Both the position numbers and the translations under genes were made by a program. This document shows positions 14,886 through 24,864 of a stretch of DNA of 34,326 nt, one piece after another. The DNA comes from JBILXY01 sp044378055. Its GTDB lineage: Bacteria; Patescibacteriota; JACMRA01. The notes beneath the pieces are model-generated. The model did not search any database, was not told the DNA's origin, and worked only from the letters and a program-made list of their open reading frames with translations. The stretch lies in NCBI GenBank assembly GCA_044378055.1, contig JBILXY010000011.1:1-34326 (forward strand), in the 5' to 3' direction. Position 1 is the first letter of the stretch. The number at the start of each line of letters is the position of its first letter.

Positions 14886-17800
14886 ATGTTCAGAAAATTT
14901 CCTAAATTATTACCTGCTCTTTTAGCCTTGCTAATTATTTTGGGTGCAATAACATATTTTGGTGTTAAACTTTATCAAGATAGGAATTCAGCTTCAGCAG
15001 AAAACATTACTGCAACAACACTTGTTTATGGTAACAGTCTTGGAAAGCTTGTTTTGTCACCCGATAATAACTTTGTTTATGCCGCCACTTTTGATAACTT
15101 TGTTAACTTACTAAGAACAGTTACAAAGTATGACGCAGCTACAAATACAGAGTTAGCCAGCTTACCAATGCCAAATACTGGAATTGTTATCAACGCATCT
15201 GGATCAAAATTATATGTTTTTACTTCAAATAATCAAATTACTGTTATAGATACAGCTAGTTTTACTGTTACAGGCAGCATACCAATTAACATGACTCTTG
15301 CAGTGAGCGGTAAAGCTTTTTTGAATCCTGGCGGAAATAAACTATATGTTTTAAACAATATAAACGAAGTTAGTGTAATTGATACAGCAACTGATACTGT
15401 TATTAGCACATTCAATACAACAGTAAATACTCCATCTGGCCCAGGTAATCCAGCATATATAACCAATGCCGATTTACTTGGAACCTATGTTTTTTCCCAA
15501 GATGGAAGTAGATTATACTTATCCGGAAGTTCTAGGGCGGCGGTTATTGATACAAGCACAGATACTTTTCTAAACTTCATTCCAACTCAAAGAGATTTAA
15601 CCTTATCTGAAGATGGAACCAAACTTTATTCCCCAGATTTCAACGGTTTTAGAGTTTTTAATTTAACTACAAATAAACTTGAAAGAAGTATAGTTGGAGA
15701 TAATATTCACACAATAATAGCTAAGAATAATAAAATTTACACTGTCCAAACTTCTGGTTTAATTAGAATATTTGATAACAGAACCTTTATTCAAACAGCA
15801 ACTGCCCAAGTGCCTAATGGGTGCTCTGGTGGTCAGTGTTTTGCTAAAATAACCGAGGATGGAAGTAAGATTTATATTAGTTATACAAATAATACAACCT
15901 ATTATGCCACAGTTTTTGATACAAATAGTTTAACTTTTGCCACCATTAACCCGGGCGTAGGGCCAAACCCAACCTTAACTACTTTTTCTACAGATGGAAA
16001 AACCGCCTATATTATTGATGTTGGAAGCTATAAAACGGTGGAAACAGGTTTAATTACAAGCTCGGATATCACTTCTTTTGATTGTACTTCCCCCACTGGT
16101 TTGGTTGCTTCAACTGTTACTTGTACTGTAAATACATCTAGCGCCGTAAGAGGCCTTGTTAAATTTGAAATTGGCTTAGAAAGTTGTACAGCATATTTTG
16201 CCCCTGGTGGCGCTAGCAGTGCTTCTTGTACCTACCCTGCAAACAATATACAAACAGCAGCCATAGTTATTAAACCTTCTTTCGGGGCTACCCAAACTGG
16301 TGGGAATTTAGCCATTACTGGTACTGGAACCACAATGACAGGTACCAATGTATTTGATGACGATTGTACGAATGGCATGAGTACACCTTTAAAAGTTGGA
16401 GTTATTTTAGATTGTAATTTCACACTTACTGGAAGCGTTAACAACACCTATATTTTACCATCTGCTGGTATTCAAATGGGTATTAACTCTACAGTGGCCC
16501 TTTCAGATTTCTGCACTTTAATTAATAATGGCACACCAAATGTAAGATTAAACTGTAAAAATATTCCAACCCTTGGTGGCAACCTAACCAATAATTTTGG
16601 AACTGGTGGTGGCAACTTTTTCAAACCAAGTATAAATGGTGTGACTAATGTACTAGGCAGTACTTTCTATCTATTTAGTGGCTTTAAGGTAAATACCAAT
16701 TTAGACACAATTGATACAGCAGTAGGAGACGGATTTTGTTTAGACTCAAACGGTTTATGTTCTGTTAGGGCCGCAGTAATGGAATCTAACGCTGACTATA
16801 AGCTAGATCATGTTTACTTAGCCAACGATACTTACACTTTAACAATTGCCCCAACTACGGAAAGCGTGGGTGCAATAGACGGTGATTTAGATATTAACAC
16901 AGACATTGATTTTACTGGTTACGGTGAAATAAACACAATAGTTCAAGCAGGAACAAATAACACAAACGGAATAGACAGGGTTTTCCATATTTACAACGCC
17001 AATGTTAAATTTAACGACATGACGATTAGAAACGGAAGGGTTTCAAATTCAACTGGTACTGGTTTTTACTATGTAAGTGGTGTATATCCAACCAAAAATG
17101 CGTCTGGTTCGCCTTTAATTTCTAAACCTGGAAATGGAGGTGGAATTTACTTTCAAAAATATTATGATTTCGATGTCTATCCTGAAACTCCAATTTACAT
17201 TGATGGATATAACTATGATAGTACTAAATATTATGGAAGTAATACACAGTTTATACCCACTGTTTTTCAGTTGAATAATGTTAAAGTTTCAGATAATTAT
17301 GCCGAAAATGGTGGTGGTGGAGTTTATGATGCATCCGGTTGGGCTAATTATACAAGGGCAGATATTACTGGTAATACTTCTGGAAAATATGGAGGCGGAA
17401 TAGCCAGAACCAGTATTCAAGATAGAGTTACTAAAGTTTTAGTTGAACCCTATTTTGCTGATGAACAAACATATTTAATCCTAAATTTTAGCAATGTTTC
17501 TGGAAATAATTCTATTGATGGAGCAGGTATTTATCACGACAGAGGAAATCAGCTTACACTTGATGAAAACACTACAATTACTGGAAATATTGCTAGCGGA
17601 AAGGGAGGAGGTATATTCAACACTGAATGTAGTTTTATTTTTTCTGGAGGTACAGTATCCATTTATGGTGCAAGTATCAATTCTAATAGCGCCGTGGACG
17701 GAGGCGGAATTTACAATGAATGTGGTCATGTTGAAGCATTTCAGGGTAATGTAACATCTAGTATTAACACTAGGATAAATAATAACATAGCTTCTGGAAA

Positions 17801-20800
17801 AGGTTCGGCCTGGTATGGAAGAGGGAATACTTTAAATGATCTTGAAAGAACTACTGTAGCTGAAAATAATACAGCAAACCCTGGTTTAACTTATCCAACC
17901 GGGCAACTTACCAGCGTAATTTGGATGGAAAGCACTGCTAGATTAAATATACTTACTTCAGCTCTTGAAAATAACTGGGGAAGAGCGGTTGAGTTTATAG
18001 AAAACGCCAGGATAAATATTAATTCCACAACAATCAGTGGAAATAGTGGAAGAGGTGTAAGCTATACAACCCCGCCTACAAATTTAACTAACTCTGAACT
18101 TACGATGGTAAATTCTACCATTGCTTCAAATGACTCTTCGGGAATTACTTTCAGATCAAGCCAAATTAATTTCCAAGCTTCTCATCTTACTGTAGTTGGA
18201 AACGCCTATGGACTAATTATTGACCCTAACACTGATATTGATATTGATAATTCCATAATTGGTGGTAACATTAACATAAACTGTGGAGATTTAAATGGAG
18301 CCTTATTTACAAGCCCTATTGCCGGAAGTAGCAGAGGAACAAATCTAAGCGATAATTATGATTGTGACAACATTATCGGTTTTACTCAAAATCCAAATCT
18401 TATTACATTACTAGGCGGTCTTAGCTATAATGGAGGTTTTAACAATACCATGCCATTGTTGCTTGGAAATCCTGCTATTGACGGTGGAAGTGGAAGCCCA
18501 ACTTATGATGGATTCCCTTCTTCACCTACAACCGACCAAAGAGGCTTCGCCAGGCCAACTGGTTCCACTTATGATGTAGGAGCTTACGAAGCACAAGTTC
18601 TTTTACCCGTAGCCAACGATGATAATATTGGCACAGATCCTAATACCACAGTTTATGTTGATGTTCTAGCAAACGACACCCCAGGCAATGATCCAATAGA
18701 TACCAATTCCGTAGTTGTGGTTGATTCTCCAACTAAAGGTACATTAAATGATCTGGGTAATGGTAACTTTGAATACATTCCAGATCCATTACAATACCCA
18801 GTTTCAGGAACTGACTTCTTTACATATTACTTTTTTGATACGAATATTGTGCAATCAAATACAGCTACTGTAAATATAAATGTTGTGGTTAATAGTGTTA
18901 TTACTGGCGCTTCTTGTACTCCAAGATCTGGTTATCTGACTGTTAGCCCAACTTGTGTTGCCAATTTTACAACAGGAAGAACAGGTACAATTACATTCAC
19001 CACTTCTGCTGGAAGTTGTACTACTGCTAATATAAATATTAACGATACTTCGGCTTCTTGTTCATTTACAATTAGCACCCCAAGTGTTGATACTTATGTA
19101 GTAAACTTAACCGCCACAGACGGTGATTTTAGAAATGGTTTCGATAATATTTTTGTAAGTCCTCTGCCAAGCTTAATTTCACTAAACCCAGCTAGCGGAA
19201 CTGTTTTAGGTGGAACAACCTCAGTAGCCAATTTTAGTGTTTTAGGAGGCAATGATAGATTGTATGGAATTGTTAAAGATAGTTTGGATAATATTTATGT
19301 TGTTGGGCAGTCAAACGGATCAGTTCAATTTGGCTCTACTGCCATAAACGGCTTTGGTTCAAGCGATATTTTTATTGCAAAATATGATTCAGCAGGAAAC
19401 CCTGTTTGGGCAAAAACTGCAGGAGGAACAGGTGACGATTTAGCCACTGGAATAGTTATAGATTCAAATAATAATATTTATGTAGCAGGATATTTTCAAA
19501 GTTTAGGTAACTTTGGTGGAACAAATATTTTCAGCAACGGGCAAAGCGATGTATTTATTTCCAAGCTCGATTCGAATGGTAATTTTATATGGACAAATAC
19601 AGCTGGCAGTACGGAAACCGATGAAATCCAAGGCATTGATATTGACTCTACAAACAATATTTATGTAGCCGGACATTTTTATAATTCAATCAACTTGGGG
19701 GCAAACACCTTAACTTCCAGCGGCTTAAACGATGTTTTCATAGCAAAACTTGATTCAAATGGAAATTATATATGGGCAAATCGTGCTGGGACAACAAGTT
19801 TTGATCTTACAGGAGATATTGCAGTTAATCCAATAGATAATTCTGTTTATGTTTCAGGTCATTACAATAATATTTCTGTGTTTGGTTTAACTAACCTAAT
19901 CTTAGATATGGGCAGATCAGGGTATGATAGCTTCCTTGCTAAAACTGACCCTTCCGGAAACTGGGTCTGGGCTAAAGATATTGGAAATACAGGAGTAGAT
20001 ACATATGCAAATGATTTTGGTTTTAGTAACAAAGTATATACGGACACTAGCGGAAATGCCTATATTATGGGAGGTTTCTATAAAAATTTTGTCGATTTTG
20101 GACCAGCCGGACAAATTACAAACACAGCACAAGGGGGAGCACCTCAGCATTATATAGCCAAAGCTGATTCAAACGGAGACTTTATTTGGGCTACAAAATT
20201 AGGCGAGACAGGCTATTACCTTTCTTCAGCGTTCAATGTAAACGATGGCATAAATGGTTACCTAACCACAACTATTAGTGCTTCTCCTAGTATAATTTTG
20301 GGCGGAACAACTTTGAATAAAACCAATTCTAGTTTAACTGCTATTGTAGCTGAAATTAATTTAAGTAATGGAAGTTTATCAAACGCAGTTCAATCTACGG
20401 GAACAGGTATTACAGAAGTTATTAGAGATATTGATGTAGATAGTAACGGCAACTTGATTCTTGTAGGAAATAGCAGCGGTGCTTCAGCCTACGGTAGCCA
20501 AAACTATACCAGCTCTGTATTAAACGACCAAATTATTGTTAAACTAAATACAACTTCCAATACATTTAACTCTCTGCAAGGAACAGGTGGTGTAATTCCA
20601 TTCTTTGTAAACTTTATTCCTGCTCAGAATTCATTAACCTTAGACAGCATTTTAGCTCCAATTAGTGCAATTAATTCCCCTATTAGGGCTACAATTACTA
20701 CACCTGCCCACGCTCCTGGTTTTGTAAACGCCCTGGCTACCAACAGTATCTCTTTAACTTCATCTTTGAATAATGCTTATGAATACTTAAACAACTCACC

Positions 20801-23189
20801 CGTTGCAAACCCTGATACTGCCACAACCTTATTGACCAGCCCTGTAAATATCAATGTACCACTTAACGATACTGACGCCGATGGAAGCTTAGATTTAACT
20901 ACTGTAACCATTGTTACAGGACCAATTAAAGGAGGTGTAGCTGTTAACCCTACAACAGGAGTTGTAACTTATACCCCAAACCCTAGCTTATTCCCAACCG
21001 CTTCTACAGATACATTCACCTACACAATCCGTGATAATTTCGGCGCTATTTCAAATAATGCTACTGTTACCATTAATGTAACTTTACCACCCCAGCCACA
21101 AGCTAACCCAGATACAATTTCTACCCCTGAATCTACTTTGGTAAACATTCCAGTTTTAACTAACGATTTAAATTCAACCAACATTTGTACAAATTCGCTA
21201 TCAATTTCACCAAGTTCGGTAGGAAATGGAACTCTTTCAATTGTAACAATTGCCACTATAGACCAAGTACAGTTTACCCCTACTCCTGGTTTTTATGGAA
21301 CTTTCAGTTTCAGCTATACTGCCTGTAGTACCGTTGTTGGAACCTCTCCCTCAGCCCCTGCTTTGGTTACTGTTACTGTAAACCAAGTAAATCCTGTTGC
21401 AGTAAATGACACGGCTACAACTAACCAAAGTGACCCGATAACAATTAATGTTCTAGCAAACGATTCAGATCCTTCTTTACAAACTTTGACCATTTGCACA
21501 CCACTTAACTCTGTTTCTAATGGAACAATTAGTGTAACTACAATCTTAGGAGTAGAACAAATTATATTTACTCCAACCTTTGGCTTTTCAGGCTCTACCA
21601 GCTTCACTTATGCAGCCTGCGACCCTGCTGGTAATCCAAGTAATACTGCAACTGTTAATGTTACTGTAATTCCTAACACTGCCCCAGTTGCAAATCCAGA
21701 TTCTGCCAATACCATTTCTAACAACCCTGTTCAAATTAATCTTCCAGCCAACGATACCGATACCGACGGCAGCTTAGATTTAACAAGTGTAACTATAGTT
21801 TCGGGTGGAAACAAAGGAAATATTCAAATAAATCCTACCACCGGAGTTGTAACATACACCCCAATTACATCTTTATTCAGTACGAACGAAAACGATACTT
21901 TCACCTACAGAATTAAAGACAATGATGGCGATTTTTCCAATACTGCTACTGTTACCATTGCCGTTACCGTAAACCCTGTGGCAGTTAATGACTTTGCCTC
22001 TACTTTGGTTTCAAGCCAAATTTCCGTAAATGTTTTAACAAACGATACAGCAACTTCTGCCCCACTAGACCCAACAAGCGTGGTTGTTACAACTTCACCA
22101 ACAAAAGGTACATTTACCATTACAAACGCCGGTGTTATAATTTACACCCCAAACCCTGCCTTGAACACTGTTTCAGGAATTGATACATTTGCCTATACAG
22201 TTCAAGATACTGAAAATCATACATCCAACCCAGCCACTGTTACTGTAAATATTACTGTACCACCTGCTAATCAGCCACCTGTAGCAAACAACGATACTGC
22301 CAGCGGAGATAAAAATACTTCAATAATAGTTAATGTTCTAGCTAATGACACAGATGCTGATGGCACAATCAACCCTGCCAGTGTAACAATTTCAGTTCAA
22401 CCAACTAAGGGTAGCTTAACAATAAACACTTCAACAGGTGCAGTTACCTACATTCCAAATGTTACTTTATTCCCAACTTCAGGAACAGATAGTTTCAGCT
22501 ACTTCTTTAGTGATGATGACGGCACCAATTCCAATGTTGCTACTGTAAATATTACTGTAACTTCAGTTGTTCAAAATGTTCAGTTAACCCTGTATAAATC
22601 CAAGCAAGATGCTGATATTATTATTAATCAACCCTTACAAATTCAAGCTGATATTACCAACCCAAATAACTTTGTAGTTCCAAAAATTCAAACTATAATT
22701 AACATTGATACTACTAAATTAAACTTTGTGGGTAATTCAGCCAGACAAGGTAGTATTGTTGGAAATAAATATTTAAGCTGGATTGATGAAAGCCTGAAAC
22801 TATTTTCATTGAATGTTAATGCTCAAAACAATAATGCCACTTCAGTTAGTTTCCAAGTACTATCAGACTCTCAACTTCAGGTTACCGTATTAAATGCCCA
22901 GCCTAACGAAACTATCCCTATTGTTTTTGATGTACTACCAAAAGCCACCTTGCAAAATAGTATCAGCGGAACTGCCAATGTTGTTGATGTTCAAACCAAT
23001 CAAACCCTTGCTTCCGCAAATGCCGAGGTACGAATTTCACCTACAACGCCACCACAAAATGTTTTGGTAAGAACTGGAGGTGAGTGGTTGTATTCAATAG
23101 GAGGCATAATGGGATTATTAATTATTGGTTATTTATACAAGCTTTCTAGAGCGAAGAAAATTAAAACCGACGTAAGTAAGAAAAAATAA
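14886..23189 (+). CDS. Giant multidomain cell-surface protein with C-terminal sorting-like signal
   Basis: 2767 residues from the ATG at 14886; an in-frame ATG at 14802 would add 28 residues but is overlapped by the promoter. A hydrophobic N-terminus (residues 8-28) is a signal peptide or anchor. Domains in order: YVTN-type beta-propeller (about 30-390, repeats like GSKLYVF...VIDTAT); a cysteine-bearing linker; a CSLREA-like motif, CSVRAAVMESN at 625, opening a right-handed beta-helix (to about 1235, ending QRGFARP...DVGAYEA); one Ig/cadherin-like domain (1240-1335); seven SBBP blades (1455-1915, IFIAKYDS.GN.VWAK type); six more Ig-like domains (1970-2560, VNVLANDTDADG type); a cohesin- or DUF11-like domain (2562-2720). 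It ends LVRTGG (2727), a hydrophobic helix and a Lys-rich tail, like a cell-wall sorting signal. I infer a surface adhesin or host-contact protein. No catalytic residues are recognised. Confidence 0.93.
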   Translation: MFRKFPKLLPALLALLIILGAITYFGVKLYQDRNSASAENITATTLVYGNSLGKLVLSPDNNFVYAATFDNFVNLLRTVTKYDAATNTELASLPMPNTGIVINASGSKLYVFTSNNQITVIDTASFTVTGSIPINMTLAVSGKAFLNPGGNKLYVLNNINEVSVIDTATDTVISTFNTTVNTPSGPGNPAYITNADLLGTYVFSQDGSRLYLSGSSRAAVIDTSTDTFLNFIPTQRDLTLSEDGTKLYSPDFNGFRVFNLTTNKLERSIVGDNIHTIIAKNNKIYTVQTSGLIRIFDNRTFIQTATAQVPNGCSGGQCFAKITEDGSKIYISYTNNTTYYATVFDTNSLTFATINPGVGPNPTLTTFSTDGKTAYIIDVGSYKTVETGLITSSDITSFDCTSPTGLVASTVTCTVNTSSAVRGLVKFEIGLESCTAYFAPGGASSASCTYPANNIQTAAIVIKPSFGATQTGGNLAITGTGTTMTGTNVFDDDCTNGMSTPLKVGVILDCNFTLTGSVNNTYILPSAGIQMGINSTVALSDFCTLINNGTPNVRLNCKNIPTLGGNLTNNFGTGGGNFFKPSINGVTNVLGSTFYLFSGFKVNTNLDTIDTAVGDGFCLDSNGLCSVRAAVMESNADYKLDHVYLANDTYTLTIAPTTESVGAIDGDLDINTDIDFTGYGEINTIVQAGTNNTNGIDRVFHIYNANVKFNDMTIRNGRVSNSTGTGFYYVSGVYPTKNASGSPLISKPGNGGGIYFQKYYDFDVYPETPIYIDGYNYDSTKYYGSNTQFIPTVFQLNNVKVSDNYAENGGGGVYDASGWANYTRADITGNTSGKYGGGIARTSIQDRVTKVLVEPYFADEQTYLILNFSNVSGNNSIDGAGIYHDRGNQLTLDENTTITGNIASGKGGGIFNTECSFIFSGGTVSIYGASINSNSAVDGGGIYNECGHVEAFQGNVTSSINTRINNNIASGKGSAWYGRGNTLNDLERTTVAENNTANPGLTYPTGQLTSVIWMESTARLNILTSALENNWGRAVEFIENARININSTTISGNSGRGVSYTTPPTNLTNSELTMVNSTIASNDSSGITFRSSQINFQASHLTVVGNAYGLIIDPNTDIDIDNSIIGGNININCGDLNGALFTSPIAGSSRGTNLSDNYDCDNIIGFTQNPNLITLLGGLSYNGGFNNTMPLLLGNPAIDGGSGSPTYDGFPSSPTTDQRGFARPTGSTYDVGAYEAQVLLPVANDDNIGTDPNTTVYVDVLANDTPGNDPIDTNSVVVVDSPTKGTLNDLGNGNFEYIPDPLQYPVSGTDFFTYYFFDTNIVQSNTATVNINVVVNSVITGASCTPRSGYLTVSPTCVANFTTGRTGTITFTTSAGSCTTANININDTSASCSFTISTPSVDTYVVNLTATDGDFRNGFDNIFVSPLPSLISLNPASGTVLGGTTSVANFSVLGGNDRLYGIVKDSLDNIYVVGQSNGSVQFGSTAINGFGSSDIFIAKYDSAGNPVWAKTAGGTGDDLATGIVIDSNNNIYVAGYFQSLGNFGGTNIFSNGQSDVFISKLDSNGNFIWTNTAGSTETDEIQGIDIDSTNNIYVAGHFYNSINLGANTLTSSGLNDVFIAKLDSNGNYIWANRAGTTSFDLTGDIAVNPIDNSVYVSGHYNNISVFGLTNLILDMGRSGYDSFLAKTDPSGNWVWAKDIGNTGVDTYANDFGFSNKVYTDTSGNAYIMGGFYKNFVDFGPAGQITNTAQGGAPQHYIAKADSNGDFIWATKLGETGYYLSSAFNVNDGINGYLTTTISASPSIILGGTTLNKTNSSLTAIVAEINLSNGSLSNAVQSTGTGITEVIRDIDVDSNGNLILVGNSSGASAYGSQNYTSSVLNDQIIVKLNTTSNTFNSLQGTGGVIPFFVNFIPAQNSLTLDSILAPISAINSPIRATITTPAHAPGFVNALATNSISLTSSLNNAYEYLNNSPVANPDTATTLLTSPVNINVPLNDTDADGSLDLTTVTIVTGPIKGGVAVNPTTGVVTYTPNPSLFPTASTDTFTYTIRDNFGAISNNATVTINVTLPPQPQANPDTISTPESTLVNIPVLTNDLNSTNICTNSLSISPSSVGNGTLSIVTIATIDQVQFTPTPGFYGTFSFSYTACSTVVGTSPSAPALVTVTVNQVNPVAVNDTATTNQSDPITINVLANDSDPSLQTLTICTPLNSVSNGTISVTTILGVEQIIFTPTFGFSGSTSFTYAACDPAGNPSNTATVNVTVIPNTAPVANPDSANTISNNPVQINLPANDTDTDGSLDLTSVTIVSGGNKGNIQINPTTGVVTYTPITSLFSTNENDTFTYRIKDNDGDFSNTATVTIAVTVNPVAVNDFASTLVSSQISVNVLTNDTATSAPLDPTSVVVTTSPTKGTFTITNAGVIIYTPNPALNTVSGIDTFAYTVQDTENHTSNPATVTVNITVPPANQPPVANNDTASGDKNTSIIVNVLANDTDADGTINPASVTISVQPTKGSLTINTSTGAVTYIPNVTLFPTSGTDSFSYFFSDDDGTNSNVATVNITVTSVVQNVQLTLYKSKQDADIIINQPLQIQADITNPNNFVVPKIQTIINIDTTKLNFVGNSARQGSIVGNKYLSWIDESLKLFSLNVNAQNNNATSVSFQVLSDSQLQVTVLNAQPNETIPIVFDVLPKATLQNSISGTANVVDVQTNQTLASANAEVRISPTTPPQNVLVRTGGEWLYSIGGIMGLLIIGYLYKLSRAKKIKTDVSKKK

Positions 23190-23227
23190 AGATTGATGGA
23201 TTAAAAATGTAACTATTTATTACAGAA

Positions 23228-23256
23228 TTGACCCAGGCTAGATTTTATGCTATTTA
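23228..23256 (+). promoter_or_regulatory. Promoter of the adenylate cyclase gene
   Basis: TTGACC (23228-23233), 17-base spacer, TATTTA (23251-23256) preceded by TGC, an extended -10. Transcription would begin about nine bases before the ATG, so the message is nearly leaderless; no Shine-Dalgarno site is present. Confidence 0.55.
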
Positions 23257-23271
23257 TTAAAAATTAGATTT

Positions 23272-24537
23272 ATGATATACAAATTTAGGCAGGTTTTAGT
23301 TCGGCATTTAAAACAAAGTTGGTTTGCCATGTTGTTACATTTTTTCGTTATTAATTTAACAATAGTAACTTTCGCCACTAATTTTGCCAGCGGTTTTAGT
23401 TTAACTTCAGTTGATTATAATCTAGATCTTCTAGCTAGAATAGATTGGTTTGGTTGGGCAATTCTGTCTTTTTCGGCGATTTGTTTGTTTAATTTAGCTT
23501 TAATAATTCAAAATTGGAAATTTGATATCATCAGCTTCACAGTAACCTTTATTGCCCTTTGGATATTGGAATATTTTGCTATAATTGATGGCCAAACTAT
23601 AACACAAATTTCTTTCATCGCAATAGCTAATGTATCAATTACCAGCAGTGCAAGGCAAGTTTTAGCCGATAGACAAAGCAGAATTATGAGGAAAATTTTT
23701 GGCAGATATGTGAATCACGAAATTTTAGATGATCTGCTTACTAAACCAGTTAGTAAATTAACTAGTTCTGGTTCTCAAAGAGAAATGACTGTGATGTTTT
23801 CAGATATCAGAGGTTTTACGGCCCTTTCGGAAAAGTTAGCGCCAAAAGATCTAATTGCTGTTTTAAACAAATATTTAACCGGCCTTTCCAAAGTAATCAG
23901 TCAGCAAGAAGGAACAATAGACAAATTTATTGGGGATGCTGTTATGGCCTTTTGGAACGCACCGTTCCCCCAAAGATATCACGCCACCAGAGCTGTAAAA
24001 GCTGCAGTTTTGATGATACAAGAAGTAGAAAGATTAAACTTAACAAATTTAGATGGCCTACAATTAAAATTAGGCATCGGCATTAATACCGGTAAAATGG
24101 TGGTTGGAAGTGTTGGAAGCTCTACAAAATTAGACTATACAGTATTGGGTGATAATGTAAATTTAGGGGCTCGTTTAGAAGGTTTATGTAAAAGATATCA
24201 AGTTCCCATTTTGGTCAGCCACAACACTATGGCCCAGGCCAAGGTGGACAAAGTAATTTTTAGACTGGTCGATAATATTATCGTGAAGGGGAAAACTGAG
24301 GCAGTTAAAATTTATCAGCCAGTTATAGACAATCCAGCTAACCGATCAATGATTGATTATTATCACAAAGGCTTACACCATTACCAAAAAGGTGAATTTT
24401 ATCAGGCGATACAATTATGGACAGAAATTGCCACAAGAGGAGATTCCTTAGCGGCAGTTATGATAACCAGGGCTAGAAAATTAGATATGGATTTCCCCAA
24501 AGCATGGGACGGAGTATGGCGATGGGATGAGAAGTAA
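23272..24537 (+). CDS. Membrane-bound class III adenylate cyclase
   Basis: 421 residues. The N-terminal 130 residues hold about four hydrophobic helices (17-38, 58-80, 86-106, 110-126). A short linker IFGRYVNHEILDDLL leads to a complete class III nucleotide cyclase domain (about 168-350). Both metal-binding aspartates are seen (D178 in FSDIRGFT, D222 in KFIGDAVMAF). The adenine-selecting pair is Lys218 and Asp288 (KLDYTVLGD), and the transition-state residues are N297 and R301 (VNLGARLEG). All point to ATP-to-cAMP activity as a homodimer. The C-terminus (360-400, YHKGLHHYQKGEFYQAIQLW) resembles one TPR unit. No cAMP receptor is in the window. It follows the giant surface gene by about 80 bases with its own promoter, so a link between surface contact and signalling is possible but only inferred. 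The N-terminal domain resembles a reduced sensor, not a recognised CHASE2. Confidence 0.9.
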   Translation: MIYKFRQVLVRHLKQSWFAMLLHFFVINLTIVTFATNFASGFSLTSVDYNLDLLARIDWFGWAILSFSAICLFNLALIIQNWKFDIISFTVTFIALWILEYFAIIDGQTITQISFIAIANVSITSSARQVLADRQSRIMRKIFGRYVNHEILDDLLTKPVSKLTSSGSQREMTVMFSDIRGFTALSEKLAPKDLIAVLNKYLTGLSKVISQQEGTIDKFIGDAVMAFWNAPFPQRYHATRAVKAAVLMIQEVERLNLTNLDGLQLKLGIGINTGKMVVGSVGSSTKLDYTVLGDNVNLGARLEGLCKRYQVPILVSHNTMAQAKVDKVIFRLVDNIIVKGKTEAVKIYQPVIDNPANRSMIDYYHKGLHHYQKGEFYQAIQLWTEIATRGDSLAAVMITRARKLDMDFPKAWDGVWRWDEK

Positions 24538-24541
24538 TTAA

Positions 24542-24597
24542 TAATGAACAATGAGTAATGAACAATGAGTAATGAACAATGAATAATGAACAATTGA
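24542..24597 (+). repeat. Four tandem 14-bp repeats
   Basis: TAATGAACAATGAG at 24542, 24556 and, with one change, 24570, then a diverged fourth copy to 24597. They begin just after the cyclase stop codon and separate it from the convergent broken gene. Slippage of such a run is likely, so copy number may vary between strains. Confidence 0.8.
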
Positions 24598-24602
24598 TAA
24601 AT

Positions 24603-24854
24603 TTAGCTTTTTGATTTTGTTGTTTTGATTGTTGAAATTAGTAATTTGATTATTTCAATACAGTCTTCTTTCAAGCTTGTATATTGCTCAGAACCTATTA
24701 AATTACTATCTTTAAGTAGATTTATCCAGTATTCTGTTTCGCTTGCTTCTTTCAAAGCGATACTCATCTTTGATATAAAATCTGGTCTTGACTGACCGTA
24801 TTCCACCTCACATATTAAAGCACCGATTGCTGAATATTTTTTGATGAACTTATA
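24603..24854 (-). pseudogene. Four-helix bundle protein, N-terminal half missing
   Basis: The open frame (84 codons) encodes SAIGALICEVEYGQSRPDF, ISKMSIALKEASETEYWINL and a final helix. This matches the C-terminal half of the four-helix bundle family first described from 23S rRNA intervening sequences, where a motif like SxSIGANIxEA precedes GQSRxDFI and ALKEAxETEYWL. A full member has about 120 residues; the first one and a half helices are absent, a TAA at 24855-24857 closes the frame, and the conserved ANI.EA is degraded to ALICEV. The only standard in-frame start is the GTG at 24806, too late to form the bundle. I judge it a truncated, non-functional copy. It lies between the 14-bp repeat run and the early-ending hisS, a spot that shows other signs of rearrangement. 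Confidence 0.75.
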
Positions 24855-24864
24855 TTATTCACTA

